From an uncultured Clostridium sp. (GTDB lineage: Bacteria; Bacillota; Clostridia; TANB77; CAG-508), in the NCBI GenBank assembly GCA_946409935.1, contig CAMJYG010000024.1, forward strand, positions 1 to 33,739: a stretch of 33,739 nucleotides of DNA, given 5' to 3'. Made by a program: the position numbers and the translations under genes. A model generated the notes under the pieces. That model saw nothing but the letters and a program-made list of their open reading frames with translations. It was not told the origin of the DNA and did no database searches. Shown piece after piece: positions 8,559-16,317 of the stretch; the stretch's first letter is position 1; each line of letters opens with the position of its first letter.

Positions 8559-9077
8559 TTGAAAGAAGGAAAAAGATTTAAAAAAGAAAAAAGAAAAGAA
8601 ATTCCTATAAAAAAAATAATAATAACTTTACTAATTATAGTTATTTTTGTTATAATAGCAGTAATATTTTATTTTAACAAAGATAAGAATAATGTAATAA
8701 TAAACGAAAACATCGAAAGTGCTAATAATACTACTATCGAGAATAAAAATAAAAGTAAAAACACAATTGAAAATGTAGACTTATCAAAAGAGATGATTAA
8801 AGAAAAACAATATAAAAACACAAAAATAACTAATATTAAATTAAGTTCTGATGAACAAGGAATAAGTTATTTTGAATGTAAAATAAAAAATGAGGCAAAT
8901 GAAATTCTAAAAAAACAAGATGTTTATTTCGTTTTCTTAAATGAAAATAACACAGAATTAACAAGATTTAAATATAGATTACCAGAATTAAAACAGGAAG
9001 AAGAAAAAAAAGTGACAATAGTAACAACAACGAATATTACAAATTCAAATGATTTTAGAATTGAAGAGTATAAATAA
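8559..9077 (+). CDS. Membrane-anchored protein with an FxLYD-like beta domain
   Basis: 172 residues from the TTG at 8559. That start was chosen because the module GAAAGGAATG stands 19 bases upstream, as for eight other genes of this window; the in-frame ATG at 8547 lies inside the ribosome site and the GTG at 8529 has none. A very basic N-terminus precedes one membrane segment (about 19-38). Then come an N/K-rich linker and a C-terminal beta-rich region (KITNIKLSSDEQG through the end) that resembles FxLYD or similar extracellular domains in Firmicutes. The function is unknown. It follows the adhesin terminator and is probably a separate unit. Confidence 0.7.
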   Translation: MKEGKRFKKEKRKEIPIKKIIITLLIIVIFVIIAVIFYFNKDKNNVIINENIESANNTTIENKNKSKNTIENVDLSKEMIKEKQYKNTKITNIKLSSDEQGISYFECKIKNEANEILKKQDVYFVFLNENNTELTRFKYRLPELKQEEEKKVTIVTTTNITNSNDFRIEEYK

Positions 9078-9257
9078 TTGTTAAAATTTACAGCCTTTAA
9101 ATATAGAATGCCCTGCATAGTACAGGCTTAAATTTTTATCAGCTGTGAAGAGTAACAAATAATTATGTATAATATAAAGCTAAAATTTATATTTTGAAAT
9201 ACGTGTTGTACAGACAAATGTACCTTGTGTATTTTTTAGAAAGGAATGGTAATAAAA

Positions 9258-10418
9258 ATGAAAATTAGCATAACTGATTCAGTTGAATATATAGGTGTAA
9301 ATGACAGAACAATAGATTTGTTTGAAAGTCAATATGTAGTGCCAAATGGTGTATCTTATAATTCTTATATAATAAAAGGTGAAAAAAATATAGTAATGGA
9401 TACTGTTGATAAAAGAGCAACAAATGAGTGGGTTGACAACCTAGAAAAATCTTTAAATGGAAAAAATGCAGACTATTTAGTTATTTCACATTTAGAGCCA
9501 GATCATTCTGCAAATATCAAACTATTAGCACAAAAATATCCTGATATGCAGATTATTCTAAACAAAAGGACTGCAGATATGATGAGTCAATTTATAGATA
9601 TTGATTTATCTCAAAGATATATAATAGTTAAAGAAGCTGAAATCTTAGAAATTGGCAATCACAAATTACAATTTTTTATGGCACCTATGGTACATTGGCC
9701 AGAAGTAATGGTAACTTATTTACAAACAGAAAAGATACTATTTACAGCTGATGCTTTTGGAAAATTTGGTACATTAGATACCGAGGAAGATTGGGCATGT
9801 GAAGCAAGAAGATATTATTTTAACATTGTAGGAAAATATGGTGCTCAAGTTCAATTATTACTAAAAAAAGTAGCTAATTTAGATGTTAAAGTAATATGTC
9901 CATTACATGGACCAATATTAGATGAAAATTTAGAATACTATATAAACAAATATGATATTTGGAGCAGTTATAAGCCAGAAGATAAAGGAATATTAATCGC
10001 ATATAATTCAATTCATGGAAATACAAGTAAGGCTATAGAAAAATTAGAAGAACTTCTAAAAGAAAAAGGAATAGAAAAAATAGTTGTAAGTGATTTGGCA
10101 AGGTCAGATATTGCAGAAGTTATAGAAGATGCTTTTAGATATGATAAAATGATTATAGCCACTCCAACCTATGATGCAGGATTATTTCCAACGACAGAAT
10201 TATTTTTAAGTGAATTAAAGCACAAAAACTATCAAAATAGAAAAATTGGAATTATAGAAAATGGTTCATGGGCACCTATGGCAGCAAAATGTGTTGAAAA
10301 TATTTTAAAAGATATGAAAGATATAAATATTTGTGAAACAATTGTTACAATAAAAACTAAAATGAGTCAAGAGAATGAATTAGAAATGAAAAAATTAGTA
10401 GAAGAAATAAATTCCTAA
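9258..10418 (+). CDS. fprA: Flavodiiron protein (FprA/A-type flavoprotein)
   Basis: 386 residues from the ATG at 9258; an in-frame ATG at 9246 overlaps the ribosome site GAAAGGAATG and is rejected. The N-terminal metallo-beta-lactamase fold carries the di-iron ligands: H78-x-E80-x-D82-H83 in HLEPDHSAN, His146, Asp165 and His217 in CPLHGP. The C-terminal flavodoxin domain starts near 244, with the FMN phosphate loop SIHGNTSKA. The family reduces O2 to water or NO to N2O and protects strict anaerobes. Electrons usually come from rubredoxin, and a short rubredoxin gene lies two genes downstream at 11008, which supports an O2 or NO detoxification role here. Confidence 0.95.
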   Translation: MKISITDSVEYIGVNDRTIDLFESQYVVPNGVSYNSYIIKGEKNIVMDTVDKRATNEWVDNLEKSLNGKNADYLVISHLEPDHSANIKLLAQKYPDMQIILNKRTADMMSQFIDIDLSQRYIIVKEAEILEIGNHKLQFFMAPMVHWPEVMVTYLQTEKILFTADAFGKFGTLDTEEDWACEARRYYFNIVGKYGAQVQLLLKKVANLDVKVICPLHGPILDENLEYYINKYDIWSSYKPEDKGILIAYNSIHGNTSKAIEKLEELLKEKGIEKIVVSDLARSDIAEVIEDAFRYDKMIIATPTYDAGLFPTTELFLSELKHKNYQNRKIGIIENGSWAPMAAKCVENILKDMKDINICETIVTIKTKMSQENELEMKKLVEEINS

Positions 10419-10508
10419 GAACAAGTCTTGTTATAAATATACTTATTTTGGAAGAATGCTCAAAGAATAAGATTAAAAATTAAAAAAAATATGGGAGATA
10501 AAAATAAT

Positions 10509-10904
10509 ATGGGGATATTTAATAAAAAGAAAGAAGAAATATATATAGATGAATCTAAATGGTATGGAGGATTTGTATTATCTAAAAATATAAAAAAAGG
10601 AATTCCTGTAAGATACTCGTATAAAGAGGAAAATAATATTCCTGAGTTGAATGGGTGGACAATTTATTCATTCAATGATGATGATGAATACGTTTCTAAT
10701 CCAGATAATTTTGAAATAGTAGGAGTTGAAACGATAGCAAAGTATTGCCCTATGATGTTAATAATTTTTGATGCACCCTTTGGAACAGATTTATGTTGGC
10801 AATATACTAAAAAAATTACAGGAATGGAATTTGCTGGATTTTATGACTTAAAAAATGATAAAGATGTGACAATAGAAGAAATATTAGAACAAAATAATAA
10901 GTAA
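10509..10904 (+). CDS. DUF2185 / Imm33-like protein
   Basis: 131 residues from the ATG at 10509, which has GGGAG 11 bases upstream; the ATG at 10491 is itself part of that ribosome site context. The pattern GGFVLSKNI, RYSYKEE, LNGWTIYSFNDDDEY, PDNFEIVGVETIAKYCPMM and DAPFGT follows the DUF2185 (immunity protein Imm33) family: a GF-SK start, a GW-F---DE block and a P-G-T/S near the end. No signal or membrane segment, so cytoplasmic. The family appears as toxin immunity proteins and as orphans of unknown role. No toxin is visible next to it. It stands between the flavodiiron protein and rubredoxin, so a redox link cannot be excluded. Confidence 0.6.
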   Translation: MGIFNKKKEEIYIDESKWYGGFVLSKNIKKGIPVRYSYKEENNIPELNGWTIYSFNDDDEYVSNPDNFEIVGVETIAKYCPMMLIIFDAPFGTDLCWQYTKKITGMEFAGFYDLKNDKDVTIEEILEQNNK

Positions 10905-10921
10905 ATTTTGAGAGGTGAAAA

Positions 10922-11000
10922 GTTTGAAAAATAATTAGAATTTTGGCTGCGTCAAATTAAATTTTTTCAAAACTGATTTGTGTAGAGAGAAAGGAAGGTG
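10922..11000 (+). repeat. Palindromic gene-upstream repeat (family 1), rubredoxin copy
   Basis: GTTTGAAAAATAATTAG (from 10922) pairs with AAATTTTTTCAAAAC (to 10973), followed by TGATTTGTG and the ribosome module GAGAAAGGAAGGTG. It aligns along its whole length with the serS-upstream copy read on the other strand (25543 down to about 25464). A TTG with an SD-like GAGAGGTG upstream opens a 4-codon reading frame (TTG AAA AAT AAT TAG) in the 5' arm. Confidence 0.75.
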
Positions 11001-11007
11001 ATTAAAT

Positions 11008-11145
11008 ATGAAATTTGAATGTACAGTTTGTGGACACATTTATGATGATGAAGTAGAAACAGTTAAATTTGAAGATTTACCAGAAGATTGGGTATGTCCT
11101 TTATGTGGTGTTGGAAAAGATATGTTTAAGAAAGTAGAAGAATAA
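11008..11145 (+). CDS. Short rubredoxin
   Basis: 45 residues, read directly from the DNA. Two iron-binding pairs are present: C5-TV-C8-G and C30-PL-C33-G. The aromatic core and [18 protein letters not shown] are typical. Common rubredoxins have 52-54 residues; this one lacks the Gly/Pro-rich loop of about 8-9 residues after YDD. Short 45-residue rubredoxins of that kind are known from Desulfovibrio desulfuricans. It carries one electron on a mononuclear Fe(Cys)4 centre and is the expected donor to the flavodiiron protein encoded at 9258. The ribosome site is GAGAAAGGAAGG, 19 bases from its GAAAGG to the ATG. Confidence 0.93.
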   Translation: MKFECTVCGHIYDDEVETVKFEDLPEDWVCPLCGVGKDMFKKVEE

Positions 11146-11167
11146 TTGAAAATTTATTTGATTAATG

Positions 11168-11194
11168 AAAAAGTAGAAGTAATTCTACTTTTTT
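11168..11194 (+). terminator. Terminator after rubredoxin
   Basis: AAAAAGTAGAA (11168-11178) and TTCTACTTTTT (11183-11193) form a perfect 11-base stem with a GTAA loop and a T run. Confidence 0.8.
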
Positions 11195-11255
11195 AATGTT
11201 ATAGATTAAATTAGTTCAGAATATAATTTTATTAATATATAAATGCAAAAAAAAC

Positions 11256-11284
11256 TATACAAAATGAAAAATTAGTTATATAAT
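11256..11284 (+). promoter_or_regulatory. Candidate promoter of the murE cluster
   Basis: TATACA (11256-11261) and TATAAT (11279-11284), 17-base spacing, about 70 bases before the murE start. The -35 box matches at four of six positions. Confidence 0.45.
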
Positions 11285-11353
11285 GTAAAAGATTAAATGG
11301 CAATAATTTGGCATTTATGAATTTTATTTACCTTGAGAAAGGAAGAAAAAAGT

Positions 11354-12838
11354 ATGAAATTAAAAGAAATGTTAGTAGGTTTAGAAGGCTTAAAAGTAAA
11401 AGGTAACCTAGATGAAGAGATTACAGGATTAGAGAAGAATTCTAAAGAAATAAAGAAAGGATTTTTATTTGTTGCAATTAAAGGTTTTTCAGCAGATGGC
11501 CATGATTATATTACAAATGCAATTGAAAATGGTGCAATTGCAATTATGGTTGAAGAAGGATGTGACTTGAAAAAAATAAGTATTCCAGAAAATGTTACAA
11601 TAGTTATGGCTAAAAATACAAGGGAAGGTTTAGCAATTTGTGCTTCTAATTTTTATGGAAATCCTTCAAAAAATTTTAAGTTAATAGGAGTTACAGGAAC
11701 AAAGGGAAAGACAACTACAACATTTATGATAAAAGAAATTTTAGAAAAAGCAGGTAAAAAGGTTGGTTTAGTTGGTACAATTGCCACATATATAAATGGA
11801 AAGAAAATAAAAGATAGTGATAGAACAACACCAGAAAGTTTAGAACTTCAAAAAATTTTTAGTGATATGGTAAATGCAGGTGTAGAAGTTGTTGTTATGG
11901 AGGTTTCTTCACAAAGTTTGAAATTACATAGAGTAGATGGTTGTCAATTTGATATTGTATTATTTACAAATTTTTCAGAAGATCATATAAGTCCAAATGA
12001 ACATCCAGATATGAAGGATTACTTTAACTCAAAATTAAAATTATTTGAAATGTGTAAAACTGGAATAGTTAATACAGATGATTTACAAGGCTCAAAGATT
12101 CCAGGTTTATTTCCAAATAGTAATATAACAACTTATGGAATTGATAATTTTGCAAATGTTTTAGCAAAAGACATAACAATAACAAATGTGTATGTAGATT
12201 TTAAAGTGAAAATTACAGACAAATACGAAAGAGTAAAAACATGTATACCTGGAAGATTTAGTGTATATAATTCGCTAGCGGCTATTTGTGTTGCACAAAA
12301 ATTTGGAATATCTCCAGAAGTTGTAAAACAGGCTTTGTTAGAAGTAAGAGTTCCTGGAAGATCAGAATTAGTAAATAATAAAAGAGAATTACCAATAATG
12401 ATAGATTATGCACATTCTCCAGAAAGTTTAGAAAATATTCTACAAGCAGTAAAAAGTTATACGAGAGGAAAAGTAATTTCTGTTTTTGGATGTGGAGGAG
12501 ACAGAGATTCTGGAAAAAGACCAATAATGGGAGAAATATCTGGAAGAATAGCAGACTTTACATTTATAACATCAGATAATCCTAGAACAGAAGAACCGCA
12601 AAAAATAGTTAATCAAATTGAAGAAGGAATTAAAAAGACAAATGGAAAATATAAAGTAATTGTTGATAGAACTGAAGCAATAAAAGAAGCAATAAAAATG
12701 GCAAATAAGAATGATATTATTGTTTTAGCAGGTAAGGGACACGAACCATATCAAGAAATTAATGGTGTTAAATATCCATTTGACGAAAGAGAAATAGTAA
12801 AAGATATTATTTCAAAATTAGAAAAAAACAAACAATAG
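11354..12838 (+). CDS. murE: UDP-MurNAc-L-Ala-D-Glu:meso-diaminopimelate ligase
   Basis: 494 residues from the ATG at 11354; the TTG at 11333 is upstream of the ribosome site GAGAAAGGAAG and is not the start. Mur ligase with an N-terminal UDP-substrate domain, the ATP loop GVTGTKGKTTT (residues 113-123), the central ligase domain and a C-terminal domain. The DNPR motif at residues 408-411 (SDNPRTEEP) is the marker of meso-DAP-specific enzymes, so this organism should have DAP-type peptidoglycan. It adds the third residue of the stem peptide in the cytoplasm. First gene of murE-mraY-ftsW-murG. The usual neighbour murF is missing. Confidence 0.96.
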   Translation: MKLKEMLVGLEGLKVKGNLDEEITGLEKNSKEIKKGFLFVAIKGFSADGHDYITNAIENGAIAIMVEEGCDLKKISIPENVTIVMAKNTREGLAICASNFYGNPSKNFKLIGVTGTKGKTTTTFMIKEILEKAGKKVGLVGTIATYINGKKIKDSDRTTPESLELQKIFSDMVNAGVEVVVMEVSSQSLKLHRVDGCQFDIVLFTNFSEDHISPNEHPDMKDYFNSKLKLFEMCKTGIVNTDDLQGSKIPGLFPNSNITTYGIDNFANVLAKDITITNVYVDFKVKITDKYERVKTCIPGRFSVYNSLAAICVAQKFGISPEVVKQALLEVRVPGRSELVNNKRELPIMIDYAHSPESLENILQAVKSYTRGKVISVFGCGGDRDSGKRPIMGEISGRIADFTFITSDNPRTEEPQKIVNQIEEGIKKTNGKYKVIVDRTEAIKEAIKMANKNDIIVLAGKGHEPYQEINGVKYPFDEREIVKDIISKLEKNKQ

Positions 12839-12861
12839 AAAAATAGGGAAGGTTTGGTAAA

Positions 12862-13842
12862 ATGAGAATAGAAACTAGTATGTTAATTGTTGCGTTTATA
12901 ATATCGGTTATATTAGCATTCATTATTATACCAATATTAAGAAAATTAAAAGTAGGGCAGATAGAAAGAGATGATGGACCACAATCTCATTTAAAAAAAC
13001 AAGGAACACCTACAATGGGTGGGATTATAATGATTTTAACAGTTATAATAGTAATTACAGCAAGTTATGTATATTTCATAATGAATGGAGACAAGGATAT
13101 TGCTAACAAATTATTACCAATGGCTATATTAACAATAGGTTTTGGAATTATAGGATTTATAGATGACTTTAAAAAACTGGTATTAAGAAACACGAAAGGT
13201 TTAAAACCAAGTTACAAAATGTTTGGTTTGTTAGTAATATCAGTAATGTATGTAATTTTTATAACACAAGGGTTAAATATGGGAACAGATACATATATAC
13301 CATTTTTGAAAACATATTTTAATTTGCCAATATACATATATATACCATTTGCTATTATAGTTATATTAGGAACTACTAATGCTATAAATTTGACAGATGG
13401 AGTTGATGGCCTTTCATCAAGTGTATGTGCTATTATAATAACTTGTTTAACAATAATAGGAATAATTTTCAAGATGGAAGAAGCATCCTTGTTTGGTAGC
13501 ATTGTTATAGGTGCTATTCTAGGATTTTTAATGTTTAATCTTTACCCTGCAAAGGTAATTATGGGGGATACAGGCTCTTTGTTTTTAGGTGGGGTAATAT
13601 CAGCCATTGCATTGTATTTAAAAGTTCCCTTATTATTATTAGTGATTGCTTTAATACCTGTATTAGAAACTATATCTGTAATGATTCAAGTAGCATACTT
13701 TAAAAAAACAGGCAAAAGATTTTTTAAGATGGCACCTTTACATCATCATTTTGAATTAGAAGGCTGGAAGGAAAATAAAGTTGTTATCGTATTTAGTTTA
13801 GTTACATTGGGATTAAGTATTGTAGGTTTAAATATAATATAA
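12862..13842 (+). CDS. mraY: Phospho-MurNAc-pentapeptide translocase
   Basis: 326 residues, an integral membrane enzyme with about ten hydrophobic segments. It transfers phospho-MurNAc-pentapeptide from UDP to undecaprenyl phosphate, making lipid I. Conserved marks: PTMGGIIMI near residue 50, the Asp-Asp of FIDDFKK, NLTDGVDGLSS, NLYPAKVIMGDTGSLFLGG and the cytoplasmic APLHHHFELEGW loop, which binds the uridine moiety. It begins 23 bases after murE, so the two are probably cotranscribed. The expected next gene, murD, is absent and a palindromic repeat fills the gap to ftsW. Confidence 0.96.
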   Translation: MRIETSMLIVAFIISVILAFIIIPILRKLKVGQIERDDGPQSHLKKQGTPTMGGIIMILTVIIVITASYVYFIMNGDKDIANKLLPMAILTIGFGIIGFIDDFKKLVLRNTKGLKPSYKMFGLLVISVMYVIFITQGLNMGTDTYIPFLKTYFNLPIYIYIPFAIIVILGTTNAINLTDGVDGLSSSVCAIIITCLTIIGIIFKMEEASLFGSIVIGAILGFLMFNLYPAKVIMGDTGSLFLGGVISAIALYLKVPLLLLVIALIPVLETISVMIQVAYFKKTGKRFFKMAPLHHHFELEGWKENKVVIVFSLVTLGLSIVGLNII

Positions 13843-13853
13843 AAGGAGTTTAA

Positions 13854-14010
13854 TTTGAAAAATAATTGGCAAATTTCGTCGTTTAACTGCGCTGCGAAAG
13901 CTATCAACGTACAAAAAGTACGCCTCAAGCTTTCTTGCTTGTTAGCCTAGAAATTTATCCAATTCTTTTTCAAATGCTATGTGTACCTTCAAAGCGAAAC
14001 AAGAAAGGAA
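13854..14010 (+). repeat. Palindromic gene-upstream repeat (family 1), ftsW copy with extended loop
   Basis: Outer arms TTTGAAAAATAATTGG (13854-13869) and CCAATTCTTTTTCAAA (13959-13974) match the family. The centre is expanded by about 75 bases that hold their own stem (GAAAGCT...AGCTTTC with GTAC-AAAAA-GTAC at the tip). AAGGAG six bases before the TTG at 13855 opens a 31-codon frame starting MKNNWQ and ending at TAG 13948-13950. It ends next to the module AGAAAGGAATGATAG of ftsW. Confidence 0.7.
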
Positions 14011-14022
14011 TGATAGTTTATA

Positions 14023-15154
14023 ATGGCAAAGAAAAAGAAAGAAAAAACTTTTTCAAGTTTTTTAAATAATCCATTTGATTTTACATTATTAATAACGATT
14101 TTGTTATTGCTTTCAATGGGATTAATAATGGTATTATCAGCAAGCTCACCTTCTGCATTAGCTAGAAGTGGAGATAGTTATTCGTATTTTTCGAAACAAT
14201 TGTTATTTGCAATTTTGGGTATAGTTGCAATGTTATTTATATCTAAAATAGATTATAGATTTTATCAAAAATTTTATAAGCACGCATGGGTGGTAGCTCT
14301 TGTATTATTGGCATTAGTATTAATAGCTGGTAGAACTGTAAATGGTGCTAAAAGATGGATTTATATAACAGAAACATTATCATTTCAGCCATCAGAAGTA
14401 GTAAAATTATTGATGATTGTTTTTTATGCAGGTATTTTAATGAAAAACAGAGATGAGCTTCCTTCTTATCTTAAAGGATTTATAAAACATATAGCATTTC
14501 TAGGACCCATAATAGGATTGTTATTATTACAGCCTCACTTTAGTGCATCAATAGTTATAATAGGAATTTGCAGTATTATGATGATTATGGCAGGATGTAA
14601 ATTTTGGCATTACTTAGCTACAGGTGCAGTTGGAGGACTTCCTTTAGGAATCTTGCTTATTATAAAAGAGCCATATAGATTAAAAAGAGTTATAACATTT
14701 TTAGACCCATGGCAAGATGCAACTGGAGATGGATGGCAAGTAATACAAAGTTTATATGCGATAGGCTCAGGAGGATTATTTGGAGCTGGATTAGGTGAAA
14801 GTAAGCAGAAATTTTTATATATTCCAGAGCCACATAATGATTTCATTTTTTCTATTTTGGGAGAAGAACTTGGATTCATAGGCTGTGCAGCTGTTTTGAT
14901 TTTATTTGCAGTTTTTATTTGGAGAGGTATTCTAATAGCTATGAGAGCACCAGATATGTTTGGAAGTTTAATGGCTATAGGAATTACATCATTAGTTGCA
15001 ATTCAAGTTATAATAAATGTTGCTGTTGTTACATCTTCAATGCCAGCAACGGGAATGCCATTACCTTTTTTTAGTTACCGGAGGAACGGCTTTGTTTATA
15101 CTTCTTTGCGAAATGGGAATATTGCTAAATATTTCAAGGGCAAGTGCTAAATAA
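14023..15154 (+). CDS. ftsW: Lipid II polymerase FtsW/SpoVE (SEDS family), +1 frameshift at codon 353
   Basis: SEDS-family polytopic membrane glycosyltransferase that polymerises lipid II. Visible marks: VLSASSPSA after the first membrane segment, GAKRWI, FQPSEVVKL, LLLQPHFSASIV, the long loop with GDGWQVIQS, AIGSGGLFGAGLG, FIPEPHNDFIFSI-type IPEPHNDFIF and GEELGF. Frame 0 reads correctly to FFSY (codon 352), then meets CGG and runs on as an unrelated tail to TAA 15148-15150. Skipping C15079 restores GGTALFILLCEMG and then NISRASAK, the standard family C-terminus, ending at TAA 15152-15154. The annotated span assumes that shift (376 residues). Without it, the last membrane helix is lost. FtsW and SpoVE cannot be told apart safely. 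Confidence 0.9.
15079..15081 (+). other. In-frame CGG at a required +1 frameshift site (ftsW)
   Basis: Sequence reads TAC CGG AGG; conserved FtsW needs TAC-GGA-GG. Omitting C15079 restores the frame. One of only two in-frame CGG codons in the window. Confidence 0.85.
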
Positions 15155-15175
15155 AATTAGAAAGTGAGATTTAAG

Positions 15176-16291
15176 ATGAGAGTAATTATTGCGGCAGCTG
15201 GAACCGGAGGACATATTAATCCGGGTATAGCCATTGCTAATAAAATAAAAAAGGAACAACCAGATTCTAAAATTATTTTTATAGGAACAAATAGGGGACT
15301 AGAAAATGATTTAGTGCCTAGAGCTGGATATGAATTGAAAACTATAGAAGCTTATGGTTTAAGTAAAAAGATATCTTGGCAGAGTTTTAAAAATTTAATT
15401 AAAACATATAAAGGATTTGCAGAAGCAAAAAAAATTATAAAAGAATTTAAACCAGATATTGTAATTGGTACAGGAGGATATATTTGTGGAGCTACTATTT
15501 TTACAGCAAGTGAATTAAAAATTCCGACATTATTGCATGAAAGTAATGCATTTCCTGGAAAAGCTGTTCAATTTTTAGCTAGAAGGGTAAATACTATTTT
15601 GGTTTCTTTTGAAGATGCAAAAAATAGAATTAAAGGAGCAAAAAATATAGTACATACTGGTACACCTGTAAAAATAAAAAAACAAGATTATGATATTAAT
15701 AAAAAATCAAAAATTATAAAAGATATTGGTTTAAATCAATTAAAGCCTATAGCTTTAGTTTTTGGTGGAAGTCAAGGTGCTAAAAAAATAAATGAGGCTA
15801 TAATAGAAATCGCAAAAAAAGGATTAAATAAAAATTATCAAATTATATGGGCAACAGGTCCTAAACAATATGATATTATAAAAACAGAATTGGAAGATAA
15901 CAACATAAATATAAACAATATAAAAGACATAAAAATTGTTCCATATATATATAACATGGAAGAAATAATGAATGTTGTTGATATTATTGTTGCTAGAAGT
16001 GGTGCAATGACAATAACAGAAATTTCTAACTTAGGAAAACCATCAATTTTAATACCACTTCCAAATGTTAGTCATGATCATCAGTTATATAATGCTAAAG
16101 TATTAGAAAATGCTAGAGCTGCTAGAATAATTTTAAACGATGAATTAGAAGCTATTAATTTAAATAAATCAATTGAAGAAATAGTATTAAATAAAAAATT
16201 AAATATAGAAATGGGAAATAATGCTAAAAAGATTTCTATAGATAATGTAGAAGATAGAATTTTGGGTGAGATAGAAAAGTTAGTAAAGTAG
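15176..16291 (+). CDS. murG: UDP-GlcNAc:undecaprenyl-PP-MurNAc-pentapeptide GlcNAc transferase
   Basis: 371 residues from the ATG at 15176; the GTG at 15164 overlaps the likely ribosome site AAAGTGAG. GT28 fold with both half-domains: AAGTGGHINPG and IGTGGYICG in the first, HESNAFPGKA between, then VFGGSQGAKKIN and the UDP-GlcNAc segment RSGAMTITEISNLGKPSILIPLP in the second. It adds GlcNAc to lipid I, making lipid II, on the inner face of the membrane. It follows the restored ftsW stop by 21 bases, so the pair is cotranscribed. The family is usually 355-370 residues. Confidence 0.96.
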   Translation: MRVIIAAAGTGGHINPGIAIANKIKKEQPDSKIIFIGTNRGLENDLVPRAGYELKTIEAYGLSKKISWQSFKNLIKTYKGFAEAKKIIKEFKPDIVIGTGGYICGATIFTASELKIPTLLHESNAFPGKAVQFLARRVNTILVSFEDAKNRIKGAKNIVHTGTPVKIKKQDYDINKKSKIIKDIGLNQLKPIALVFGGSQGAKKINEAIIEIAKKGLNKNYQIIWATGPKQYDIIKTELEDNNININNIKDIKIVPYIYNMEEIMNVVDIIVARSGAMTITEISNLGKPSILIPLPNVSHDHQLYNAKVLENARAARIILNDELEAINLNKSIEEIVLNKKLNIEMGNNAKKISIDNVEDRILGEIEKLVK

Positions 16292-16317
16292 GAGCAAGGA
16301 AAGGAATGGCAATAAAA

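Noticed and set aside
9246-9257. Upstream in-frame ATG as the start of the flavodiiron protein (also gltX 21239 and the kinase 16306)
   Set aside because: These ATGs are part of the ribosome-binding module GGAATG, leaving no spacing; starts 12 bases later fit all three genes.
15079-15079. Plain sequencing or assembly error as the full explanation of the ftsW frameshift
   Set aside because: Not excluded, but the same C-before-GG pattern in a second gene and the absence of any other in-frame CGG make two chance errors less likely. Kept as the main alternative.
15062-15085. Classical slippery-sequence or P-site slippage frameshift in ftsW, helped by the internal GGAGG
   Set aside because: Slipping +1 from UAC to ACC or from CCU to CUC gives poor pairing, and the GGAGG is downstream of the shift and is simply the conserved Gly-Gly codons.
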